From Lachnoclostridium sp. UBA1434 (GTDB taxonomy: Bacteria; Bacillota; Clostridia; Lachnospirales; Lachnospiraceae): DNA of 9,078 nucleotides. Below, piece after piece: positions 1 through 6,070 of the stretch. The first letter of the stretch is position 1. Each line of letters starts with the position of its first letter. The notes beneath the pieces are model-generated. The model was not told where the DNA came from. It was given only the letters and a program-made list of their open reading frames with translations, and made no database searches. Location: contig DCTS01000017.1 of NCBI GenBank assembly GCA_002329645.1, positions 19,863 to 28,940 on the forward strand, written 5' to 3'. The position numbers and the translations under genes were made by a program.

Positions 1-35
1 ATTATGCATTCTTACATGATACATTTATTTATGCT

Positions 36-2072
36 TCAGCCCATGTGCTTCTTTTTTTCAAGGAAGGCTTTCTCAGATACAATCTGCTTGTATATCTCCA
101 CAGTTTCCATGGCATCGCTTAGTTCATTCTTCAGCCGGGAATTTTCAGCCTCAAGCGCAAGCAGACGAATATCTGCTGCTTCATCGCGATTCCTGCGGTT
201 TTTCACCCTGTCTGCTGAAGTCTTAGCGATACCGGCTTCTTCAAGCTTAAGCTCCTGCGGCTCAACCTTTTTACGTCCGATAACAAAGCTTTCTCCTCCC
301 AGATCGTTATATTTGCCGCGCCTCACATAATGCGTATGCAAAAGCTCATGGGACCTGTGGCTTGAAGGGTAATCCAGATACTCCTCATATATTGCTGTAA
401 TATACGGATTCTCATGGGACTTACGCAGCTTCTTGCCCTCGTCCTCTCTGTACAACCCTTGAAGCCTCTTAATCCTGACATCCGCATCCTCAGATCTGGG
501 CTGGCCTCCTCCTGTTATACAGCCTCCGGGGCATCCCATAACCTCTATGAAATGATAGGGTGACTCACCCTTATCCAGCTGCTCCATCAGTATCCTGGCT
601 CCCTTAAGTCCGCTGGTAACGGCAACCTTCAATGTTACACCGTCTAAAAAGCTGTATGCATCAACAGGATCCTTAATGGTAACCTCAGCCTTCTTGACCT
701 GGTCAAGACCTACAATCGGCGTTACATGCAGATCCTCAAAGGGCAGCTCGCGTCCTGTAACAAGCTCATAAACCGTACGAAGGGCTGCCTCCATAACACC
801 GCCGGTAAGGCCGAATATATCGGCTGCTCCTGTTGACATACCAAGGGGATTGTCGAATTCCTCATCCTCAAGAGCCATGAAATCAATGCCTGCCTGCTTA
901 ATCATATTGGCAAGCTCCCTTGTAGTAAGCACCGCATCCACATTGCGAAGGCCGTTATTTTTCATTTCTTCCCTTGCTATCTCTGTCTTCTTGGCGGTAC
1001 AAGGCATTACAGATACTACGAACATATTCTCAGGTTTTTCGCCAACCTTTTCTGCAAAATAGGACTTGATAAGCGCTCCCAGCATCATATGGGGCGATTT
1101 GCATGAGGACAGATGCTCAAGCCTCTCCGGATACCTGTGCTCGATATATTTGATCCATCCGGGGCTGCAGCTTGTAATCATGGGCAGTACGTCACCGGTG
1201 CCGGTAAGCGCATTCTTAAGCCTTATCAAAAGCTCTGTTCCCTCTTCCATTATGGTAAGGTCTGCTGCAAAGTTGGTGTCAAATACGTCGTCAAAGCCAA
1301 GAGCATGAAGTGCAGCCGCCATCTTGCCGGTAACAATTGTGCCGGGCTCGAAGCCGAATTCCTCACCTAAGGCTACTCTTACGGCAGGGGCTACCTGTAC
1401 GGCAACCCGTTTGTTATTATCATGAAGCGCTTCCCATACTACCTTTGTAGAATCGGTCTCCTTCAAAGCTCCCACCGGACATACAACCGTACATTGTCCG
1501 CAAAAGGCACAATCCACATCTCCTATGGGAATATCCATGGCAGGCCCTATAACGGTTTCAAATCCCCTGTTCTGAGGATTCAGCACTCCGTTGCCCTGTA
1601 TCTGGCCGCACACTGTCACGCAGCGCCTGCACAGGATGCATTTGGACATATCTCTGGTAATCGATACGGCTTCGTCAATGCTTACATCCGATCTTTCACC
1701 GTTAAAACGCGTTTCCTCGACTCCCAGAAGCTTTCCAAGCTCCTGAAGCTCGCAGTTTAGGTTCCTTGAACAGCTTAGGCATTCCTTCGTATGGTCGGAG
1801 AGCATCAGCTCATAGAGCACCTTTCGTGCCTTCTGAACCCTCTTGGTATTTGTGTAGACCTCCATACCCTCTCCTACCTCGGTCATACAGGATGCAACAA
1901 GGCTTTTCGCTCCCTTTACCTCTACTACACATATCCTGCAGGAGCCAATCTTATGAACATTATTAAGATAGCATAAAGTAGGTATGCTGATGTGGTTTTC
2001 CCTGGCTGCTTCCAGGATGGTCATTCCCTTACGGGCGGTAATCTGTTTTCCGTTTATTTTCAAATTCACCAT
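36..2072 (-). CDS. hydA: [FeFe]-hydrogenase catalytic subunit, HydA/HndD type, with a C-terminal coiled-coil tail
   Basis: Catalytic subunit of a soluble, multimeric NAD(P)-linked [FeFe]-hydrogenase: reversible 2H+ + 2e- to H2 in the cytoplasm. The 678-residue protein shows, in order: a [2Fe-2S] ferredoxin fold (C34, C45, C48, C62); a His/Cys [4Fe-4S] site (H94, C98, C101, C107); two [4Fe-4S] ferredoxin motifs (C145/148/151/155 and C188/191/194/198); and the H-cluster domain with L1 TSCSPGW (300-306), L2 MPCTAKK (356-362) and L3 with C514 and C518. L1 has Ser303 where the prototype motif TSCCP has a second Cys. The canonical fold ends near HELLHTHY (575-582); an extra tail of about 90 residues follows, and its last 46 residues look like a charged coiled coil. 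The ATG at 2072 is chosen because AGGAGGT (2079-2085) lies 6 nt upstream; the longer reading from 2156 runs back into the preceding gene. It is the last gene visible in the operon, 4 nt after the fusion gene. No maturase genes (hydEFG) are in the window. Confidence 0.96.
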   Translation of the reverse strand: MVNLKINGKQITARKGMTILEAARENHISIPTLCYLNNVHKIGSCRICVVEVKGAKSLVASCMTEVGEGMEVYTNTKRVQKARKVLYELMLSDHTKECLSCSRNLNCELQELGKLLGVEETRFNGERSDVSIDEAVSITRDMSKCILCRRCVTVCGQIQGNGVLNPQNRGFETVIGPAMDIPIGDVDCAFCGQCTVVCPVGALKETDSTKVVWEALHDNNKRVAVQVAPAVRVALGEEFGFEPGTIVTGKMAAALHALGFDDVFDTNFAADLTIMEEGTELLIRLKNALTGTGDVLPMITSCSPGWIKYIEHRYPERLEHLSSCKSPHMMLGALIKSYFAEKVGEKPENMFVVSVMPCTAKKTEIAREEMKNNGLRNVDAVLTTRELANMIKQAGIDFMALEDEEFDNPLGMSTGAADIFGLTGGVMEAALRTVYELVTGRELPFEDLHVTPIVGLDQVKKAEVTIKDPVDAYSFLDGVTLKVAVTSGLKGARILMEQLDKGESPYHFIEVMGCPGGCITGGGQPRSEDADVRIKRLQGLYREDEGKKLRKSHENPYITAIYEEYLDYPSSHRSHELLHTHYVRRGKYNDLGGESFVIGRKKVEPQELKLEEAGIAKTSADRVKNRRNRDEAADIRLLALEAENSRLKNELSDAMETVEIYKQIVSEKAFLEKKKHMG

Positions 2073-2076
2073 ATCA

Positions 2077-5000
2077 CTACCTCCTGTCACAATGCAGGCA
2101 GCGCATTGCCTCTGCCATTGCATTAAGTTTATGATAACCCTGCACAACCTCGTCAAAGGATCTCTTGCGTGTTTCAGGATCCAGCATTTCCTGGGTGAAC
2201 CGGTTATGTGCGACTATTTCATCCTCATCAAAGATATCGGGAATATCAATCGGATTGCCCTTGTTCAATATGCCCTTGCCTCCAAGATATCTGTCTATGG
2301 ACTGGGCAGCCTTTTTGCCGTCGGCTATTGCTCGTATAACCGTATCAGGCCCTCTTGCCACATCTCCGCCTGCAAATACACCCTCCATAGTAGTCATCAG
2401 GGTATCGTCATCAACCACGAAGGTGCCCCATGAGGTTACATTGATTTCATCCTTGCGTATGAAGGGAAGATCGGAATACTGGCTGACTGCCGGTATTACT
2501 GTATCCACCTCAAGAATGAAATTGGAGCCCTCCCTGGGTACGGATTTCCTTCTGCCGGATTTATCGAATTCACCCAGCTTCATACGTATGCATTCCATCT
2601 GCTTAACGGAGCCGTCCTCTCCGGCTATGAATCTGACAGGCGCTGCAAGCTCCATAATCTCAATGCCTTCAGCCACTGCTTCATGAATTTCATTTTCCAG
2701 GGCAGGCATTGCATCTATCGTACGCCTGTAAACAATCACAACCTTCTGAGCTCCAAGCCTCAGCGCAGTCCTGGCCGAATCTATCGCTGTATTTCCGCCG
2801 CCGATTACTGCAACTGTATTGCCAATCCTTACGTCCTTGCCGAGATTGACATCCTTCAGGAATTTTAATCCATGTATGACACCGGGAAGCTCTTCACCGG
2901 GGATATTGACCTTCTGGGGCAGCTGGGTGCCTGTTGCTATATAGATAGAGTCATACTTCGTCTTAAGCTTGTTAAAATTAACATCCTTGCCCACTTCGGT
3001 ATTCAGCCTGATGTTGACGCCTGCTTTGGCAATCAGCTCGATTTCATGGGCAAGTATATCCTTCGGAAGCCTGTATTCCGGTATACCGAATGCAAGCACT
3101 CCACCCGCAATCGACTCCGACTCATATACGTCCACCGCATATCCGATACGGACCAGGTAGTACGCACAGGTAAGCCCCGATGCGCCGGCACCGATTATTG
3201 CAACGCTCTTGCCGTTCTTCGGGAATACCACATCACTGGCAAAGGGAGTTTCATTTTTATGGGCATAATCTGCAACGAACCTCTTAATATCGGCTATTGC
3301 AATGGCTTCATCCGTCATACCCCTCCGGCATTTCATCTCGCAGGGACGGGTGCAGATACGTCCGCATACTGCAGGGAATGGATTCTCCTGCATGATGAGG
3401 TGGTAAGCGTCAACAAATCTTCCTGCGGCAACCAAGGACAGGTAACCCGGAACATTGACATTGGCCGGGCATGTATTCTCACAGGGTGATATGAAGAGAT
3501 CGGAGCAAACACTTGCGCGGCAGTATTTATCCTTTATATGCTCCTCGTATTCATTGCGGAAATACTGAATGGTGCTTAACACGGGGTTGGGCGCCGATTG
3601 TCCAAGGCCGCACATTGCCGTATCCTTAATGGTTTCACCAAGCTCAATAAGGAGCTCTATGTCACCCTCTTCTCCTTCGCCTCGTGTAATTCTCTCAAGT
3701 ATCTCAAGCATACGCTTCGTCCCTACGCGGCAGGCAAGACATTTGCCGCAGGATTCATCCTGTATGAAATCCATGAAATACCTGGCGGTATCTACCATAC
3801 AGGTATCCTCATTCATGGCGATAAGTCCGCCCGAACCCATTATTGCACCCAGCTTGGAAACAGACTCATAATCCGTGGATACATTCAGGTTATCCTGGGT
3901 TATGCATCCGCCGGAGGGTCCGCCAATCTGAGCAGCCTTAAATTTCTTCTTATCCTTTATCCCTCCGCCGATATTGAAAAGTATGTCGCCAAGGGGCTTC
4001 CCTATCGGTACTTCTATTATTCCTGCATTGCTTATGTCGCCTGCAAGAGCAAATACCTTGGTTCCCTTGCTCTTTTCAGTGCCAATACCCGCATACCAGT
4101 CTCCGCCCTTCATCAGAATTGAAGGGATTGCAGCAAAGGTCTCAACATTATTTATTATGGTGGGCTTTCCGAACAACCCTTTCTGGAAAGGAAGCGGCGG
4201 CTTCTGTCTTGGCTCGCCTCTGCATCCCTCGATGGAGGACATCAGCGCAGTCTCCTCACCGCATACAAATGCTCCCGCTCCTATCCTTATCTCAAGGTCA
4301 AAATCGAAACCGGTGCCCAATATATTCTTTCCAAGCAGTCCGCGCTTTCTTGCATCATCTATTGCAGCCTTCAGACGCTCAACGGCAATCGGATACTCCG
4401 CACGGATATATACATAACCCATATTGGCTCCGATGGCATATCCGCCTATCATCATACCTTCAATAAGGGTATGGGGATCGCCTTCGATAATGCTTCTATC
4501 CATAAATGCTCCCGGGTCTCCCTCATCGGCATTGCAGAGTATGTACTTTTGATCGTTTTGGGATTTAAATGCCGATTCCCACTTAATACCTGTCGGGAAG
4601 CCGGCGCCTCCGCGTCCTCTTAAGCCTGATTTCTTAACCTCTTCTATAACCTCAGCAGGCATTTTCTCTGCAAGAACATTAGCCAAAGCCATATAACCGT
4701 CCCGTGCAATATATGCGTCCAGGCTGCTGTATTCCATAACACCGCAGTTTCTGAGCGCAATCTTTACCTGCTCCTTAAAGAAATCAATATCACTGAGCTT
4801 AGGTACATGCTTGCGCAGGGAACGGTCATAAAAGGTATATTGAGTCTGAATCCTGCCTCCGATTATATGCTGAAGCACGATTTCCCTGGCTGCCTTAGGT
4901 GTTAACTCCGTATAGAATATGTTGTCAGGCAGCACAAGCATTACAGGACCTACAGCGCATATTCCCATGCAGCCGGTTTCCTGGACCAGCACATCCCGTG

Positions 5001-5178
5001 TAAGATTATTGACCTGGATTTCACTTAACAGTGCATCCCTTACCTCCCCGCAGTTTGAAGATATGCAGCCGGCTCCGCTGCAAACCAGAATCCTGTACTT
5101 GTACCCGGATAGCATGGCATTGTAGCTATCCTTGATTTTCTTAAGATCTTCCATACTTTTGATCATAGTATTATCCAT
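2077..5178 (-). CDS. hydB: NuoF/HydB-type NADH:FMN subunit fused to a GltD/NfnB-type FAD/NAD(P)H oxidoreductase
   Basis: Electron-input subunit of the hydrogenase, 1033 residues against roughly 600-630 for an ordinary HydB. Residues 1-110 are a thioredoxin-like [2Fe-2S] domain (C33, C38, C70, C74). Residues about 140-480 are the Nuo51 FMN/NADH domain, with GLRGRGGAGFPTG (185-197) and NADEGDPGAF (216-225), followed by SLBB-like sequence. C477/C480/C483 plus C523 bind the NuoF [4Fe-4S] cluster. The usual C-terminal 2x[4Fe-4S] ferredoxin domain is missing. Instead, from about residue 553 there is a GltD/NfnB Cys-rich domain (C553, C558, C566, C570, C605, C609, C613, C617), then an FAD motif GAGASG (663-668) and a second dinucleotide motif GGGNTA (793-798). 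VYRR (816-819) follows it and suggests NADP(H) preference by analogy with GltD. The protein ends in CLHC-DRR. A GTG start at 5187 is possible, but the ATG at 5178 has the better SD (GGGGGTGA, 5 nt away). It sits 18 nt after the NuoE-like gene. Confidence 0.93.
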   Translation of the reverse strand: MDNTMIKSMEDLKKIKDSYNAMLSGYKYRILVCSGAGCISSNCGEVRDALLSEIQVNNLTRDVLVQETGCMGICAVGPVMLVLPDNIFYTELTPKAAREIVLQHIIGGRIQTQYTFYDRSLRKHVPKLSDIDFFKEQVKIALRNCGVMEYSSLDAYIARDGYMALANVLAEKMPAEVIEEVKKSGLRGRGGAGFPTGIKWESAFKSQNDQKYILCNADEGDPGAFMDRSIIEGDPHTLIEGMMIGGYAIGANMGYVYIRAEYPIAVERLKAAIDDARKRGLLGKNILGTGFDFDLEIRIGAGAFVCGEETALMSSIEGCRGEPRQKPPLPFQKGLFGKPTIINNVETFAAIPSILMKGGDWYAGIGTEKSKGTKVFALAGDISNAGIIEVPIGKPLGDILFNIGGGIKDKKKFKAAQIGGPSGGCITQDNLNVSTDYESVSKLGAIMGSGGLIAMNEDTCMVDTARYFMDFIQDESCGKCLACRVGTKRMLEILERITRGEGEEGDIELLIELGETIKDTAMCGLGQSAPNPVLSTIQYFRNEYEEHIKDKYCRASVCSDLFISPCENTCPANVNVPGYLSLVAAGRFVDAYHLIMQENPFPAVCGRICTRPCEMKCRRGMTDEAIAIADIKRFVADYAHKNETPFASDVVFPKNGKSVAIIGAGASGLTCAYYLVRIGYAVDVYESESIAGGVLAFGIPEYRLPKDILAHEIELIAKAGVNIRLNTEVGKDVNFNKLKTKYDSIYIATGTQLPQKVNIPGEELPGVIHGLKFLKDVNLGKDVRIGNTVAVIGGGNTAIDSARTALRLGAQKVVIVYRRTIDAMPALENEIHEAVAEGIEIMELAAPVRFIAGEDGSVKQMECIRMKLGEFDKSGRRKSVPREGSNFILEVDTVIPAVSQYSDLPFIRKDEINVTSWGTFVVDDDTLMTTMEGVFAGGDVARGPDTVIRAIADGKKAAQSIDRYLGGKGILNKGNPIDIPDIFDEDEIVAHNRFTQEMLDPETRKRSFDEVVQGYHKLNAMAEAMRCLHCDRR
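2079..2085 (-). promoter_or_regulatory. Shine-Dalgarno site of hydA, embedded in the end of the fusion gene
   Basis: The minus strand reads AGG AGG TAG: the last two Arg codons and the stop of the fusion gene. AGGAGGT is a near-consensus SD placed 6 nt before the hydA ATG at 2072. This means ribosomes finishing the fusion gene end on the start site of hydA, which should couple their translation and help keep their stoichiometry equal (inference). Confidence 0.85.
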
Positions 5179-5196
5179 TCGTGTCACCCCCGTTCC

Positions 5197-5694
5197 TTAA
5201 TATTTTGACAGAATTGATTCAAGCTTGTTAATGTTAACCTGCTTATATACGGCATCGTCAATCATCATGGCCGGTGCCAGACCGCAGGCGCCTATGCATC
5301 GAGCAATCTCAAATGTAAATTTTCCGTCCTTCGTGGTCTCTCCTATCTGCACTCCCAGTATATCCTGCAGACGTTCCACAAGCTTTTTGCCGCCCCTTAC
5401 ATAGCAGGCGGTACCCATGCATACCCTTATGGTATGCTTGCCCTTAGGCTTGGTGGAAAAGAAGGAATAAAAGGTAACGACACCCGACACCTCCGATAAG
5501 GATATATCCAAGGCATCGGCTACATACTTTTGTACTTCAAGAGGCAGATGTCCGAATATTTCCTGTGCATGGTGCAATATCTGTATCAGGCTTCCTTCCT
5601 TACCCTTATACAGATCAATGATGTTGGCAAGCTGGTCAAATTTCTTCTGCTCATCGTCGGTAACACAGCAGTCATTTTGAATGATTGTGCTCAT
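5197..5694 (-). CDS. hydC: NuoE/HydC-type [2Fe-2S] thioredoxin-like subunit of the hydrogenase
   Basis: Small electron-transfer subunit (165 residues, the usual size for HydC, HndA or NuoE). It has an N-terminal helical region and a C-terminal thioredoxin-like fold. The [2Fe-2S] ligands are visible as C-x4-C (C92, C97 in VCMGTACYVRGG) and C-x3-C (C133, C137 in ARCIGACGLAP). In the family it docks on the NuoF/HydB subunit and passes or stores electrons close to the FMN. The region IFGHLPLEVQ to GVVTFYSFF (46-79) is typical of the family. The start is the ATG at 5694, because a near-perfect SD (AAGGAGGTC, plus-strand 5699-5707) precedes it by about 5 nt; the in-frame ATG at 5724 would place this SD inside the gene. 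It is the first gene of the operon, and its stop overlaps the TAAGGA preceding the next gene. Confidence 0.95.
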   Translation of the reverse strand: MSTIIQNDCCVTDDEQKKFDQLANIIDLYKGKEGSLIQILHHAQEIFGHLPLEVQKYVADALDISLSEVSGVVTFYSFFSTKPKGKHTIRVCMGTACYVRGGKKLVERLQDILGVQIGETTKDGKFTFEIARCIGACGLAPAMMIDDAVYKQVNINKLESILSKY

Positions 5695-5698
5695 GTTT

Positions 5699-5707
5699 GA
5701 CCTCCTT
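5699..5707 (-). promoter_or_regulatory. Shine-Dalgarno site that fixes the hydC start
   Basis: On the minus strand this reads AAGGAGGTC, about 5 nt before the ATG at 5694. It rules out the upstream in-frame ATG at 5724 as the main start. Confidence 0.85.
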
Positions 5708-5728
5708 GAAGTTAAAAAATTCATAAAA

Positions 5729-5746
5729 ATGATAATTATTTAACAA
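5729..5746 (-). promoter_or_regulatory. Rex-like redox operator in the hydC leader
   Basis: Minus strand TTGTTAA-ATAA-TTATCAT. Compared with the clostridial Rex consensus TTGTTAA-N4-TTAACAA, the left half matches 7 of 7 and the right half 5 of 7. It lies about 17-34 nt downstream of the predicted transcription start, where a bound repressor would block RNA polymerase. Rex senses NADH/NAD+ and commonly controls fermentation and hydrogenase genes, which fits the operon. AT-rich background weakens the case. Confidence 0.45.
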
Positions 5747-5769
5747 TCTTTTTCTTTATTATACCATAT

Positions 5770-5799
5770 TTTATAAAATATTCAATAGTCCTTAGTCAA
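5770..5799 (-). promoter_or_regulatory. Candidate sigma-A promoter of the hydrogenase operon
   Basis: Minus strand: -35 TTGACT (5794-5799), an 18-nt spacer, and -10 TATAAA (5770-5775); each hexamer matches the consensus at 5 of 6. It would start RNA near 5763 and leave a leader of about 70 nt before hydC. An alternative -10, TATAAT (5857-5862), lies further upstream but has no recognisable -35. The region is very AT-rich, so chance matches are likely and the call is tentative. Confidence 0.5.
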
Positions 5800-5801
5800 T
5801 T

Positions 5802-5811
5802 TTGTCGACAA
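5802..5811. promoter_or_regulatory. Perfect 10-bp palindrome next to the -35 box
   Basis: TTGTCGACAA is perfectly self-complementary and ends 2 bp upstream of the candidate -35 hexamer TTGACT (5794-5799). Its place would suit an operator or activator site. I do not recognise the binding protein. Confidence 0.35.
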
Positions 5812-5833
5812 TTTTCTCTCTGTTCAGACATTA

Positions 5834-5850
5834 TTGTACATATAGTACAA
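5834..5850. promoter_or_regulatory. Inverted repeat TTGTAC-N5-GTACAA upstream of the hydrogenase promoter
   Basis: Two perfect 6-bp arms (5834-5839 and 5845-5850) with spacer ATATA. It lies about 35 bp upstream of the candidate -35 box and just downstream of the alternative -10 at 5857-5862. Its symmetry and size are those of a dimeric repressor site. The regulator is unknown. Confidence 0.4.
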
Positions 5851-5988
5851 AAAGCAATTATAATATATTGTTAAATAATTGATATGTAATACATTTGTAG
5901 CAAACATAGTGATAATTGAATAAACAAAGTATACCATTGCGGTGTTGTTTTATATAATTTATTTAATTTTGCGAAATTTTCAATAAAC

Positions 5989-6038
5989 AAAAAACCTGCT
6001 TCAATATGCTCCTTTTGCAACCGGAGTATATTGAAGCA
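5989..6038 (-). terminator. Intrinsic terminator of the LOTUS/DUF3825 gene
   Basis: Arms at 5997-6012 and 6023-6038 form a 16-bp stem with one A-C mismatch in the minus-strand RNA and a 10-nt loop. The stem is followed on the minus strand by GG and six T (5989-5994). It begins 33 nt after the stop codon at 6071. On the plus strand the same stem pairs with a G-U wobble, but no clean T-run follows, so it acts mainly leftwards. It separates this gene from the hydrogenase operon. Confidence 0.85.
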
Positions 6039-6070
6039 AGTTATATTTTCTTTATTAAGCTTCGGTAATA

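Larger units (their letters stand above)
5734..5880. repeat. 14-bp inverted repeat flanking the hydrogenase promoter region
   Basis: AATTATTTAACAAT at 5734-5747 and its exact reverse complement ATTGTTAAATAATT at 5867-5880, with 119 bp between the arms. Both arms contain the TTGTTAA half-site of Rex. The proximal arm is part of the Rex-like operator. The candidate promoter and two other palindromes lie between the arms. This could be a paired operator allowing DNA looping, or an AT-rich coincidence. Confidence 0.5.
5725..6070. other. AT-rich intergenic regulatory spacer
   Basis: A 346-bp stretch between the DUF3825 gene and the hydrogenase operon. From right to left it holds the terminator of the DUF3825 gene (5989-6038), about 110 bp (5881-5988) in which I see nothing distinct, and then the inverted repeats, candidate promoter and Rex-like site of the hydrogenase operon. 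A possible 67-codon minus-strand reading frame (5871-6074) crosses the terminator hairpin, and I do not regard it as a gene. Confidence 0.7.

Noticed and set aside
1..35. Terminator of the hydrogenase operon
   Set aside because: The 35 nt after the hydA stop contain no convincing hairpin with T-run. The operon may continue or end beyond the window.
2073..2156. A hydA start at 2156, giving 706 residues
   Set aside because: It would overlap the end of the fusion gene by about 80 nt. The added 28 residues do not resemble the family, and the SD AGGAGGT fits the ATG at 2072.
3380..3560. The NuoF-GltD fusion as a frameshift or assembly artefact
   Set aside because: The junction is open in one frame with no stop, start or SD between the parts, and both sides keep complete motifs.
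2165..4122. Long plus-strand open frames (up to 205 codons) across the hydrogenase genes
   Set aside because: They lie antisense to strongly supported genes with cofactor motifs, show no recognisable domains, and overlap one another in several frames.
5179..5187. GTG start for the fusion gene at 5187
   Set aside because: It is possible, with AAGGA 6 nt upstream, but the ATG at 5178 has a longer SD match (GGGGGTGA) at good spacing. Only three residues differ.
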